A stretch of 25,478 bases of DNA from Candidatus Aminicenantota bacterium (GCA_020355945.1 CP070627.1:4002017-4027494); one strand, 5' to 3'. Shown: positions 1-8,250, numbered from the stretch's first letter. Numbers and translations are program-made. The notes: generated from the sequence alone by a model not told the origin.

Positions 1-133
1 CGGTTAAATCCACTCTCCCGTTTTCAATCTTTGAATAAGCAGAGGTACTCACCCCCAATTGTTTGGCCATATCTTTTTGTTTTAGGCCTTTTGATTGTCT
101 GACTTGTTTTAAACGTTCAATGATTTTTTTCAC
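1..133 (-). CDS. XRE/Cro-C1-family HTH regulator, N-terminal part (runs off the left edge)
   Basis: Reading leftward from a GTG start at 133, the first 44 codons give a helix-turn-helix of the Cro/C1 (XRE) type: IIERLKQVRQSKGLKQKDMA, then KQLGVSTSAYSKIENGRVDL. The features of the family are all visible: a first helix with LKQVRQSKG, the QKDMAKQLGVS turn, and the recognition helix ending in the common SKIENG. These proteins bind operator DNA as dimers and usually repress their own or a neighbouring promoter. An AGGG lies about 8 bases before the GTG and is a weak ribosome site; no better start is visible. The gene diverges from the small membrane protein at 325, and the strong promoter between them starts only 10 bases from its start codon, so cross-regulation is plausible. 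The C-terminal part is outside the window, so any fused domain or toxin-antitoxin role cannot be judged. Confidence 0.8.
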   Translation of the reverse strand, partial: MKKIIERLKQVRQSKGLKQKDMAKQLGVSTSAYSKIENGRVDLT

Positions 134-143
134 TTCTTAACCC

Positions 144-172
144 TTGACAAAGCGAAAAAATTGCCCTATAAT
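144..172 (+). promoter_or_regulatory. Consensus sigma-70 promoter for the gene at 325
   Basis: TTGACA at 144-149 and TATAAT at 167-172 are separated by exactly 17 bases, so both hexamers match the sigma-70 consensus at every position. Transcription would start near 179-180, leaving an untranslated leader of about 145 bases before the ATG at 325. A promoter this strong normally needs a repressor, and the divergent XRE regulator is the obvious candidate. Confidence 0.8.
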
Positions 173-245
173 CACTTTATGTGCCTAGTGCTCACAAAAG
201 TTTACTATATTGCAACTTTTTGCCGCTTTTCTCAACCTTTCAGTA

Positions 246-262
246 TATCCTATATCAGGATA
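246..262. promoter_or_regulatory. Short dyad in the leader of the gene at 325
   Basis: TATCCT and AGGATA form a perfect 6-base inverted repeat around a 5-base centre (ATATC). It lies in the presumed 5' leader, about 65-80 bases after the expected transcription start. It could be a repressor half-site pair or a weak RNA hairpin. A dyad this short can occur by chance in AT-rich DNA. Confidence 0.3.
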
Positions 263-324
263 GAAATCAAGTTTTTAGGGGAGAATGCGGTTGTGAAAAG
301 TGAAAAATCCAGGGAGGATTACCA

Positions 325-756
325 ATGGCATCGTTTTTAAAGTTAAAACAAAGTAACGTATGGGTATCAATGTTAATGGGCTATTTTGATAAGGGATTAA
401 GGTTCTTCAGGGTTCTTGTGGCTGTTATTGGCGTGTATTTCTATCTAATCATTGAGACCGGGAAACAAGAGGCAATTGTTATTGAATTTGATTCGGAAGA
501 AGAAGCAAAAGAATGGGTAGAAAAGAATATGCTGAAGAATAATTTACTGGAGGCTGTTCCCTTTTGGACTCATTTTTATTCGCCCTATGCGGCATGGCTG
601 ATGGAAGAGTTTAATATCAACGGTTCCCATTTCATCAGGAAACGGATGGCTTTGCCGTCTGTTAAACAGGTAAATCCGGATCAGAAGCCTAAGGATTTAT
701 TAGAGGAGTTTGGCAAGTGGCCTTGCCATATTTCTGTACGCCCTGCGGATATGTAA
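325..756 (+). CDS. Small predicted membrane protein, unrecognised
   Basis: A 143-residue protein I do not recognise. The start is well supported: GGGAGGA lies 6 bases before the ATG, and the consensus promoter at 144-172 points at it. One hydrophobic stretch (about residues 26-43, FFRVLVAVIGVYFYLII) suggests a single membrane span. It is followed by an acidic, helix-prone segment (FDSEEEAKEWVEKN, about 55-68) and an aromatic-rich middle (PFWTHFYSPYAAWLMEEF). The end is polar, with two prolines and a Cys in GKWPCHISVRP. No catalytic motif is visible. It is divergent from the XRE regulator and convergent with the secreted protein at 788-1288 (31-base gap, no terminator seen). Because the regulator runs off the window, a regulator-target or antitoxin-toxin pairing is possible but unsupported. 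Confidence 0.7.
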   Translation: MASFLKLKQSNVWVSMLMGYFDKGLRFFRVLVAVIGVYFYLIIETGKQEAIVIEFDSEEEAKEWVEKNMLKNNLLEAVPFWTHFYSPYAAWLMEEFNINGSHFIRKRMALPSVKQVNPDQKPKDLLEEFGKWPCHISVRPADM

Positions 757-787
757 GAAAGTAAGAGACGGAAAAATCGGTCTGTGG

Positions 788-1288
788 CTATTTCGGATTA
801 TACGCAATCTGTATCCGACTTTTAAGGGTCTCCTTTAATGAGGGGTCCACATACTTCAAATCCTCTGTATTCAAGGATACCGCCACTATCTCCACGAAGG
901 GGTTTAATTGGCTCATGGCTTTGGTGTAATCTTCGCCCGTGTGAAAGGCCTCAAAAATTTCATCCCATTTCCATCCTTCTATTGCCATCAACTTTTCTTT
1001 GTAGAAGGATAAAATCACTTCCGGGCTGTCCGGGGAAACCATATGAATGATGTTAAGGGTTTTACCGATTTTTTTATCTTCCATCGCAGCCAGGGATATG
1101 ATATAGGCATTGGGATAGGCTGGAATCCCGACTTCTGCTTTTGTGGGAATCTTTTGCTGTTGAGATGCTGAAGCTCCCTCCGGGGTTAATTTGGCCCAGG
1201 GAGCAAAGGGTTCATCCGGCAGAAGATGAGACGGGTAAGCCAAAAGAACCAACACGCATAAAAAGGTGATATGTCTTCTACATGTCAT
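788..1288 (-). CDS. Small secreted protein with a C-terminal YPnA...FYkekL...GW domain
   Basis: A 166-residue exported protein. I chose the ATG at 1288 because GGAGGAG lies 6 bases upstream and a signal peptide follows at once: basic MTCRRH, the hydrophobic core ITFLCVLVLLAYPSHLL, and likely cleavage near the PDEPF segment. An in-frame ATG 18 codons earlier has no ribosome site and would bury the signal. The mature part contains VGIPAYPNAYIISLAAMEDK, a polar strand and SPEVILSFYKEKLMAIEGWK. This resembles a domain common in bacterial lipoproteins and periplasmic proteins, where a 'YPgA' start is followed by 'spe.v..fYk..L...GW'; its function is unknown. There is no lipobox cysteine, so it is probably soluble in the periplasm. 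A promoter candidate lies at 1397-1425. Its role is unknown. Confidence 0.75.
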   Translation of the reverse strand: MTCRRHITFLCVLVLLAYPSHLLPDEPFAPWAKLTPEGASASQQQKIPTKAEVGIPAYPNAYIISLAAMEDKKIGKTLNIIHMVSPDSPEVILSFYKEKLMAIEGWKWDEIFEAFHTGEDYTKAMSQLNPFVEIVAVSLNTEDLKYVDPSLKETLKSRIQIAYNPK

Positions 1289-1396
1289 TGCCGCTCCTCC
1301 TTTGCAGGTTATATTTCTTTTCTGTTCATTTCTTTCATGCATTTAAAACAAAACCCAATAAAAAAGCACAAAATGCTGCCCCTGGAGTGAAGTTTT

Positions 1397-1425
1397 AGTT
1401 TATCAAAATAATTTTCAAATGTCAA
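1397..1425 (-). promoter_or_regulatory. Candidate sigma-70 promoter for the secreted protein gene
   Basis: On the minus strand TTGACA (1425-1420) is followed after 17 bases by TAAACT (1402-1397), a perfect -35 with a 4-of-6 match at -10. It points toward the start codon at 1288 and leaves a leader of about 100 bases. Confidence 0.5.
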
Positions 1426-1481
1426 ATACCTTAAATCAGCAATTCTCATTTTGGTCATCATGTTCATCAGCGTTCATCAAT

Positions 1482-1520
1482 GGCCCGTTAGGGCCTTCTT
1501 GGGCTGCGGGCGCCGCCCGC
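1482..1520. repeat. Two GC-rich hairpins in the 331-base spacer 1289-1619
   Basis: Two stem-loops sit side by side in otherwise AT-rich DNA. The first is GGCCC-GTTA-GGGCC (1482-1495) followed by TTCTT. The second is GCGGGC-GCC-GCCCGC (1506-1520) followed by TTTGTGT. Just upstream, GTTCATCA occurs twice (around 1461 and 1472). Neither stem has a clean T tract and no plus-strand gene ends nearby, so terminator activity is doubtful. A REP-like intergenic element is the alternative. The rest of the spacer holds the two opposing promoters at 1397-1425 and 1572-1600. Confidence 0.45.
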
Positions 1521-1571
1521 TTTGTGTAACTTTGTGGCTAAAATTAGAATTGCTGCAGGGCATGGTATGAC

Positions 1572-1600
1572 TTGACAATATTTTCCTATTCTATTATTAT
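1572..1600 (+). promoter_or_regulatory. Sigma-70 promoter of the histidine kinase/response regulator operon
   Basis: TTGACA (1572-1577), a 17-base spacer and TATTAT (1595-1600, 5 of 6). The expected transcription start is near 1607, only about 13 bases before the ATG at 1620. No Shine-Dalgarno sequence fits in that interval, so the transcript may be almost leaderless. Confidence 0.65.
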
Positions 1601-1619
1601 AGTACGTTAAGACTGGTAA

Positions 1620-3587
1620 ATGGAAAACAAAATTAGCAGGGTAAAAAGTATAAAAGAGTTTATTTATCGTTGGCGGGCGGTTTTTTTTATCGTGGGGCTG
1701 ACTGCTGCAAGTATGGTGGGAGTTATCTATTTATTCAACATTTCCAACCGTCACAACGTGGAATTGATTACCAGGTCCTCTATTAAAACTGCTCAAAAGG
1801 CCTTCATTGATTTTGAGAATAATACCGCCAATATGTTGTCTGCCACCCTGGAAGCCTTGCTGGTGAATGACAACATTGCCGCTCATTTCTTAGCCAGGGA
1901 TCGGGAGGCTCTTTATCAACTGTGCCGTCCTTTATTTGAAGGCATTAAGCGTCAAAACCGGATTACCCACTGGTATTTTTTAAACCCTGAACCGGTAAAG
2001 ACCTGTTTTCTTCGGGTCCACAGCCCACACCTCTACAACGATCTCATTACACGGGTGACGCTGGATAATTGTATAGAAACAAAAACTTTTACCTCTGGCA
2101 AAGAAATGGGTAAAACCGCCGTGGCCCTGCGGGCCGTGCATCCCTATTATTATAAAAGCCAATTGATCGGGTACATGGAACTGGGTATCCAGGCGGAGGA
2201 TTTTCTCAAAATGCTAAAGGAGCAATCCGGCAACGAATACTGCTTGCTGTTAAAAAAGAAGTATTTGAATCAAGAAAAATGGGTTTCTATCACTACTGAA
2301 AAGAAAATCCGCAATAATTGGAATGACATGAAACACCTCCTGTTGGTCTATTCCACCTGGGAATGTATCTATTTGAAACAATTTCAAAAAGCATTGCCAG
2401 ATGTGGAAAGCATACCCGATGAAGGGATTGTACTGGAGATGATATCAAAAGATAACACCCATTTTCTCAGGGGCATATTCCCCTTTTACGATGCGGCAGG
2501 GAGAAAAGCGGGAGGTATTCTTAGTTTGAAAGACATCACCCCTATGGTCAGTGCCATGGGAACCCAAAAACAGAGGATGATATGGATGATCCTGGGTTAT
2601 ATGGGGATGATTACTTTTTTTATGATCTTTTTTCATAAGCGGGCGGAAAGTGAATTGAGAAAATACCGAAACCAGTTGGAAGAAATGGTCCGGGAAAGTA
2701 CAAAGGAGTTGTTGGAAGCCAATGTAAGGTTAAACCTGGAGATCAAAGAGCATAAAGAAGCCCAACTGGCATTGGAACAAGAGTGTAAGGCCAGGGAAGA
2801 AGCAGAGAAGAAACAAATCAATGCGGTAAAGCATGCGGAGCGGTCTGCCCGGTTGGCCTCTATTGGTGTGATGGCTGCCAGTATTACTCATGAAATCAAT
2901 CAACCTCTCAATGCCATCAAAGTGACGGCAGATAGTATCCAATATTGGCACAAACGCAATCTTGGCGCACTGTCCGAACCCTTTATCGATCAATTGAATA
3001 TTATATCCAAAAGTGTTAAACGGATCGTGGAAATCATCGAGCATATGCGCACCTTTTGGGTGATACCCGGTGCCCCCAAAGTCTCTGAAGTGGACCTTAA
3101 CCAGGCTGTTAAAAACGCCTTTTCCCTGACCCGGCAGCAGGTCCATGCCCACGGCATCCGGGAGCAAATTAAAATAGATACCGATCCCTTAACCGTTAAA
3201 GGCAACCTGGTCCATTTTGAACAGATCATTGTCAACCTGGTGGTAAACGCTGTCCATGCATTGGATGAAATGAAGGACAAAGATAAAAAAATTGAGATTT
3301 CCACCTATAACAGTGAAAATTTTGCTATTTTGGTTATCCGGGATAATGGGCCCGGGCTTCCCACCGAAGATGCGGACAAGCTTTTTGACCCCTTCTTTTC
3401 TACCCACAACAGCGGGGAAGGTATGGGGCTGGGACTGGCCATTGTGAAACGTTATATCGACAAGTACCAGGGAACCATTACCGCAGACAATCCTGCGCAA
3501 GGCGGTGCCCGGTTTACCCTTAAGTTCCCATTGGCAGTGAAAAATGAAGATGGGAAAAAGAGGGAAGATGGGAAGATGGGAACATAG
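1620..3587 (+). CDS. Membrane sensor histidine kinase with a Cache-type sensor
   Basis: A 655-residue inner-membrane histidine kinase. Order: a short cytoplasmic tail, TM1 (about 18-40), a periplasmic sensor of about 280 residues, TM2 (about 320-341), a charged coiled coil (about 345-410), the dimerisation/phosphoacceptor helix with SITHEINQPLNAIK (phospho-accepting His424, HEINQ form as in DctB/NtrB-like kinases), and the ATPase domain. All ATPase boxes are intact: N box NLVVNAVHAL (538-547), G1 DNGPGLP (575-581), F box LFDPFFST, and G2 GEGMGLGLAI (around 601). The sensor segment YFLNPEP...FLRVHSPHLYNDLI resembles double-Cache_3 sensors that bind small molecules, but the ligand cannot be read from sequence. 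The start has no clear ribosome site; a promoter lies about 20 bases upstream and the next Met is inside TM1, so 1620 is the only sensible start. It is followed after 28 bases by its likely partner regulator. Confidence 0.92.
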   Translation: MENKISRVKSIKEFIYRWRAVFFIVGLTAASMVGVIYLFNISNRHNVELITRSSIKTAQKAFIDFENNTANMLSATLEALLVNDNIAAHFLARDREALYQLCRPLFEGIKRQNRITHWYFLNPEPVKTCFLRVHSPHLYNDLITRVTLDNCIETKTFTSGKEMGKTAVALRAVHPYYYKSQLIGYMELGIQAEDFLKMLKEQSGNEYCLLLKKKYLNQEKWVSITTEKKIRNNWNDMKHLLLVYSTWECIYLKQFQKALPDVESIPDEGIVLEMISKDNTHFLRGIFPFYDAAGRKAGGILSLKDITPMVSAMGTQKQRMIWMILGYMGMITFFMIFFHKRAESELRKYRNQLEEMVRESTKELLEANVRLNLEIKEHKEAQLALEQECKAREEAEKKQINAVKHAERSARLASIGVMAASITHEINQPLNAIKVTADSIQYWHKRNLGALSEPFIDQLNIISKSVKRIVEIIEHMRTFWVIPGAPKVSEVDLNQAVKNAFSLTRQQVHAHGIREQIKIDTDPLTVKGNLVHFEQIIVNLVVNAVHALDEMKDKDKKIEISTYNSENFAILVIRDNGPGLPTEDADKLFDPFFSTHNSGEGMGLGLAIVKRYIDKYQGTITADNPAQGGARFTLKFPLAVKNEDGKKREDGKMGT

Positions 3588-3615
3588 GAAGTGAAGAAGA
3601 TAAGGATGAAACCCC

Positions 3616-5079
3616 ATGAGAATCCTCTTGATCGATGATGAAGAGTTAAGCCTTAAAGCTATTTCCGGTTTTTTGACCCACCAATTAGGGCATGATGTTG
3701 CTGAGTGCCAGGATAGTGGTGAGGCTTTAAAATTATACCAATCCCACCCCTTTCCCCTGGTGATTTCCGATATTCGTATGCCGGGAATCGATGGTATTGA
3801 GTTATCGCGGTATATCAAAGAATTACCGGCAAGCCAATTCACGGATATCGTTTTGATTACCGGTTATGGCAATATGGACTCTGCTATCCAGGCGCTGCGG
3901 GCAGGGGCTTATGATTTCCTGCTGAAACCCATTGATGTGGAGGAACTGGCAAGTATTGTCAGCCGGGTGGAGGAACACATCTCCCTGCTGAAAGAAAATC
4001 GCGATTTGAAAATCCATTTTGACGAAGAAGTGCATCAGGCCACTAGCACAGTCCGGGAGAAATACGAGCGCATCAAAAGTGCCTATAGTAAAATCGTGGG
4101 AATCGGTAATATCGGCTTATTTTCAGAAAAGATGCGTGAAGTCCGGGATGTGGCTGAAAAATTACACCAGGACCGCTCGCTGCCGGTACTCATCGAGGGG
4201 GAAACCGGTACAGGAAAAGAAGTAGTGGCCCGGATGGTTCACTACGGACAGGGTGATGTCACTGCCCCTTTTATTTCCATTAACTGCACGGCTATCCCTG
4301 CCAATTTGTTTGAAACCGAATTATTCGGCTATGTAGAGGGCGCCTTTACCGATGCCAAAAAAAAAGGAGCCATTGGCAAGTTCGAACTGGCACAGGGGGG
4401 GACTATTTTCCTGGATGAAATTGGCGACCTTCCTTTAGAGATTCAACCCAAGCTGCTGCGGGTCCTGGAGGAACGCGCTTTTTACCGGGTGGGCGGATTA
4501 AAAAAAATCCAACTGGACATCCGGGTGATTTGCGCCACTAACCAGAATTTGCTGCAAAAAGTTAAAGAGGGGCGATTCCGGGAAGACTTATTTTACCGGC
4601 TTAATGTAGCGTATATCCAGGTGCCTCCTCTTCGTGAGCGAAAAGAAGCCATTGCCCCGTTGGCCCAGATGTTCTTGACCCAATACGCCGAAAAAAAGAA
4701 CCGCCGATTTCGGTTCCTGCACCGGGATACCGTAACTATCCTGGAAGAGTATCCCTGGCCGGGAAATGTTCGGGAACTCCAGAATACCATCGAGCGCTCC
4801 GTGCTGCTCTACGACGATATCGAAGTCCGGCCGGAACATATCCGTTTTTTAACAGATGCGAATGTCAATGGCAATCATTATTTTTCCGCGGCAGGAACGG
4901 GAACAGGCCTTCTTGAACCGGGAAGTTTCAAACTCCCGCCAGACAAATTGGATTTAAAGACCCTGGAAGAAGAAATTGTGCGAAAAGCCCTGTTAAGATT
5001 CAAGGGCAATAAAACCAGGACCGCTGAATACCTGGGCTTGACTCGCAGTGCTTTAAGAAGCAGGCTTAAGGATTTTTAG
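3616..5079 (+). CDS. NtrC-family sigma-54-dependent response regulator
   Basis: A 487-residue enhancer-binding protein with three parts. The receiver domain (1-120) has acidic D8/D9, phospho-acceptor D52 in VISDIRMPGIDG and K104 in LLKPID. The AAA+ ATPase (about 165-400) has Walker A GETGTGKE (195-202), Walker B FLDEIGD (D267, E268) and a sigma-54-contact loop reading GAFTDA (242-247) instead of the usual GAFTGA. A Fis-type helix-turn-helix ends the protein (TRTAEYLGLTRSALRSRL). Once phosphorylated by the kinase encoded 28 bases upstream, it should remodel sigma-54 polymerase at distant enhancers. AGGA lies about 9 bases before the ATG. It ends 22 bases from the convergent gene at 5102, with no obvious terminator. 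Its targets are unknown: I found no convincing -24/-12 promoter in the window, so a link to the biosynthetic operon is not shown. Confidence 0.93.
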   Translation: MRILLIDDEELSLKAISGFLTHQLGHDVAECQDSGEALKLYQSHPFPLVISDIRMPGIDGIELSRYIKELPASQFTDIVLITGYGNMDSAIQALRAGAYDFLLKPIDVEELASIVSRVEEHISLLKENRDLKIHFDEEVHQATSTVREKYERIKSAYSKIVGIGNIGLFSEKMREVRDVAEKLHQDRSLPVLIEGETGTGKEVVARMVHYGQGDVTAPFISINCTAIPANLFETELFGYVEGAFTDAKKKGAIGKFELAQGGTIFLDEIGDLPLEIQPKLLRVLEERAFYRVGGLKKIQLDIRVICATNQNLLQKVKEGRFREDLFYRLNVAYIQVPPLRERKEAIAPLAQMFLTQYAEKKNRRFRFLHRDTVTILEEYPWPGNVRELQNTIERSVLLYDDIEVRPEHIRFLTDANVNGNHYFSAAGTGTGLLEPGSFKLPPDKLDLKTLEEEIVRKALLRFKGNKTRTAEYLGLTRSALRSRLKDF

Positions 5080-5101
5080 TCATGACCGCACACTGTTGCA
5101 C

Positions 5102-7360
5102 TTAAAGTACCAGGGCATAGCCGATCTTCAGGAAAAGGGTACGATTATTCTGTTTTAAGGGAATTTCCCTGTACCCGAAATAATCGTCAGAGTATCCCAG
5201 GAACAATACGGTTTGGGGATTGATTTTGTAGGAGAAAAGGATTTGTGAAAACAGGTGTTTGAATTCAGGATCGATGGGGAAGGTATAATTTCCCGGGTTA
5301 TAGTTATAATGGGCATATTGTAAAATGGTACGCAGGAAGGCCCGGCGGCTGAACTGGTAAACCAGGCGGATATTACTAAGGTTTGCCGTATATAAACGAC
5401 CGGCGTCCACATTAAGCCTTTCAAATACATGATCCAGTCCGATGTAGAGATGACGCCCGATATTGTATTGGATGATGGGGTTGAGTAATATATGATTTCC
5501 AGCCTGTACGTTGCTAAAATCGAGTTGGTGGCCGAATGCCCCGATGAGTCCCAGGTAAATTTTACCAGAGGGCCTTAAATAGGCACTGAAATCCATATTA
5601 TTGTTATCAAATTCCATTCCCATAAAGGTCTGTTTTCCTATATTTATATTAAGATTGATAGAAGACTGAAGCGGTCCATTATAGCTAATCGAGCCGTAGA
5701 AGTTTCTTTGGAGAAGGTTGTTGTCTTGATCCGTGTCTTGAAAATACCCGGCCCCAATGCTGAGCAGGGTAAACCAATGGCCCGGGTTGCGGCGCCACCG
5801 GTAAGCTCCATAAAGATCAAAGGCTTCTGTATCGGTTTGCCAGACAAAACCGGCATCGGCACGGAAATTGGCTGAGATATTCTGGTATAGAGCAGAAATT
5901 GAAACATGTTCGGTGTTATGCACGTAAATCGCAGCATAGGCACTGCCCCAAAAGTCTCCATCAGGTTGGTTAAAGTCGTTTACCACCTGGTCCGGGTAAC
6001 GGGTTTGGGAACCAAGAATTTGAAACACGATGCGATCTGTTTTCGTGAATTTTATGTCCCCATCAATGCCAGCTACCCGGTTGAAATAATCGTCACCTTC
6101 CCGGTCGGTCATGACTATTCCCAGGATAGACGACTTGCCAATATCCCGGTGATAGCGAAGCACACTGTTAATATTGGGCTGGTCCAAAGAGGTGAGGTCC
6201 GAACTCTGACTGGAGGGAAATAGGAGATGAGTGGTCCTGTCCCTAACCGTGAAGAAGCCAATGGCATTTTTTCCCTCTTTGCCGGTCAATTTGATGCCCC
6301 AGTCAGGGTTTTTAATGGTACGCGTATAGACTGCCCAAAAGGGAGTTAAGAAAATACTGGCGCCTTCCAGGAAAAAAGGACGTTTTTCCGGGTAAAATAA
6401 GGCAAAGGGCGTATTAATGTCTAACTGGGCGGCATCGGCTTCAACATGGGAAAAGTCCGGATTAACTGCGGCATTCAGTGTCAGGTTCGGGGTGAAACTC
6501 CAGCGGGCCGTCAGCCCGGGGTCCACCTTCTTGGTCCTATCCAGGAACTCCCCTCCGGGAAAATCCTCTCGCTCCTGGGTCACCACCGCGGACAGGGTGG
6601 GATCGAATTCGAGGTTTATCCCAGGTTTGGCACCGCTGAAACCCATCACCTTATCTGTCTGGCACAGGTAACAGTTGTTGCTGCGGTCGCGGGGGAAAAG
6701 ACCGATAAGATGCTTCAGACTGCGGGGATAGCTGCGTACCACATCGATTCCCCATACCTGGTCTTCTTTTTTTCTTTGAAATCGCAGCGAACTAAAGGGG
6801 ATGGCCATCTCAACAATATATCCTTCCTTATTAATCCGGCCGGCTGAACCCCATATGGCATCCCATTGATTTCCCCCGTCACCCGAGGGAAAAATCCGGT
6901 CGCGCTGGATACCAAAAGGATTGCTATAGAACGCATAGGCGCGCCGCGAATCATTGAAGGTGTCCAATATAATTCCCACGTAGTCGTCGTTGGAGATTTT
7001 GTCACGATCGGTGAGCCTGGCCCGGATTTCCGAGGGTTTCGGGTCATAGGCCCGAAACCCCGCATACAAATGGCTGGCACCACAGACTAAAAGAACTTCG
7101 GTTTTCACTGGTGGTTGAATGTTTTCCCCCGGGTCTACTTCGTAGTTGAGTTCCAGGACCAGGGCTTGCTGCCACGCCTCTTCATTAAGCACCCCGTCGA
7201 CTTTTACCTTTGATGTCACTGTAGGAACCCTTTGGGGGGGGTTCTTTAAACCACTGTCAGTTTCACCTTCACCCAATGCGCCATACACCGAAACAGTAAA
7301 AAACAAAATCGGTGAAATGACCAAAAATAAAAACAACTTTACATCATTGATTTTTTTCAT
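5102..7360 (-). CDS. DUF5916 outer-membrane protein with N-terminal CBM9-like domain
   Basis: A 752-residue exported protein. The ATG at 7360 is preceded by GGGAGG about 9 bases upstream and opens a signal peptide (MKKINDVKLFLFLVISPILF, cleavage near VYGALG). An in-frame ATG 9 codons earlier lacks a ribosome site. Residues about 45-225 form a CBM9-like beta-sandwich (KVDGVLNEEAWQQA; later LYAGFRAYDPKP and DDYVGIILDTFNDSRRAYAF). This domain is regularly joined to DUF5916 in Bacteroidota and Acidobacteriota-like genomes. The remainder is rich in alternating strands with YFGYRE, GSISYNGPL and YNIGRHLYIGLDHVFER patterns and ends in FLKIGYALVL, as expected of an outer-membrane beta-barrel. A CYLC pair lies near residue 240. 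The family's role is not established; carbohydrate or peptide handling at the surface is a guess. It follows the LolA-like gene by 54 bases, probably in the same operon. Confidence 0.8.
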   Translation of the reverse strand: MKKINDVKLFLFLVISPILFFTVSVYGALGEGETDSGLKNPPQRVPTVTSKVKVDGVLNEEAWQQALVLELNYEVDPGENIQPPVKTEVLLVCGASHLYAGFRAYDPKPSEIRARLTDRDKISNDDYVGIILDTFNDSRRAYAFYSNPFGIQRDRIFPSGDGGNQWDAIWGSAGRINKEGYIVEMAIPFSSLRFQRKKEDQVWGIDVVRSYPRSLKHLIGLFPRDRSNNCYLCQTDKVMGFSGAKPGINLEFDPTLSAVVTQEREDFPGGEFLDRTKKVDPGLTARWSFTPNLTLNAAVNPDFSHVEADAAQLDINTPFALFYPEKRPFFLEGASIFLTPFWAVYTRTIKNPDWGIKLTGKEGKNAIGFFTVRDRTTHLLFPSSQSSDLTSLDQPNINSVLRYHRDIGKSSILGIVMTDREGDDYFNRVAGIDGDIKFTKTDRIVFQILGSQTRYPDQVVNDFNQPDGDFWGSAYAAIYVHNTEHVSISALYQNISANFRADAGFVWQTDTEAFDLYGAYRWRRNPGHWFTLLSIGAGYFQDTDQDNNLLQRNFYGSISYNGPLQSSINLNINIGKQTFMGMEFDNNNMDFSAYLRPSGKIYLGLIGAFGHQLDFSNVQAGNHILLNPIIQYNIGRHLYIGLDHVFERLNVDAGRLYTANLSNIRLVYQFSRRAFLRTILQYAHYNYNPGNYTFPIDPEFKHLFSQILFSYKINPQTVLFLGYSDDYFGYREIPLKQNNRTLFLKIGYALVL

Positions 7361-7414
7361 AAGCGGTTTCCTCCCATTTTCAATCATTTCTTATTTAAAT
7401 TTAAAATTTAATTC

Positions 7415-8191
7415 CTATTCCCCTGTTTCTTTTACTTTAAAGAAATGCTTTTCCAATTTAATATTAAATTTAATTTCTTTTAAAGTAAATTCCATTACCT
7501 TTTTACCCGCTTCGTTGAGAATAATCTTAAAGGCCACTTTAATTCCATCCACCTCCTTATAGTCGGAGTGAATTTCTACCCGTTCAAGGGGTTCGGGTCT
7601 GTTGGGGACCGTTCCCCCGTAGGAAAGACCGACAGGGAGATAGGTTTTGGGGTGGATGAAGAGGTGAAACTCGGTAGGACCGGTGAGAAAAAGATCAATG
7701 GCCATGGTACCGGCAACATTTTTCTCCCCTATCCATTGAATGTTATACTGGTGGAGGTTCCGATAGATATGGAAAGGATCTCTTTGAATGAAGGCAAGTT
7801 CGGAATTTATATCTTGTTTCGACATTGGTTCCATGGGTTTGGGCGGGATTACCATCCAACCTTCATCGCCATTGATAATAATTGTCACCAGGCCTCGAGT
7901 TCCCTTTATCGTATATCGTAATTTATCCGGGTATTCCATCACTGTTTCAGAATCCATTTTAATTTTTTCCCCGGGTTTCAAGATGCTTAACTGGGCAGAC
8001 ACCCCTTTGGTTGAGACATTCTTTATATCTTTGATCTTTTCAGCTCCCCCTAAGGCTGCAATGACTTTTTCAAATATCTTCTTCCCTTTTTCCAGGTGTT
8101 TTTCTTTTACTCCTGCTTTCATATTGGTGCTTAGCAGCGGGATTAAAACAATTAATAAAACCATACTTACTAAAATTTGTTTGCACTTCAT
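7415..8191 (-). CDS. LolA-like periplasmic protein (outer-membrane lipoprotein-sorting fold)
   Basis: A 258-residue exported protein with a signal peptide (MKCKQILVSMVLLIVLIPLL, cleavage near MKAGV). The mature part starts with helix KGKKIFEKVIAALGGAEKI and continues as a single antiparallel sheet: KNVSTKGVSAQLS, KIKMDSETVMEYPDKLRYTI, GWMVIPPK, MAIDLFLTGPTEFHLFIHPK, then YKEVDGIKVAFKI and LKEIKFNIKLEKHFFKV. The layout 'g.e......s........p.k.r', then 'g..vd.i..P', ending in 'n..l....F' matches LolA/LolB-like proteins annotated as outer membrane lipoprotein-sorting proteins. Such proteins carry lipid-like ligands in the periplasm, but many paralogues have no known partner. GGAG lies 9 bases before the ATG, and a promoter is visible at 8251-8279. 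It is the first gene of a likely two-gene operon with the DUF5916 protein, hinting at a shared envelope role. Confidence 0.7.
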   Translation of the reverse strand: MKCKQILVSMVLLIVLIPLLSTNMKAGVKEKHLEKGKKIFEKVIAALGGAEKIKDIKNVSTKGVSAQLSILKPGEKIKMDSETVMEYPDKLRYTIKGTRGLVTIIINGDEGWMVIPPKPMEPMSKQDINSELAFIQRDPFHIYRNLHQYNIQWIGEKNVAGTMAIDLFLTGPTEFHLFIHPKTYLPVGLSYGGTVPNRPEPLERVEIHSDYKEVDGIKVAFKIILNEAGKKVMEFTLKEIKFNIKLEKHFFKVKETGE

Positions 8192-8250
8192 GGTTGTTAC
8201 TCCTTATTTTTTTTATATTTTAAGTTTATCACCTTTAATAACAAAACGTA

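Noticed and set aside
3189..3842. A 217-codon open frame on the minus strand across the end of the kinase and the start of the regulator
   Set aside because: It overlaps two well-supported genes with intact motifs, has no ribosome site or recognisable domain, and its composition is what an antisense shadow gives.
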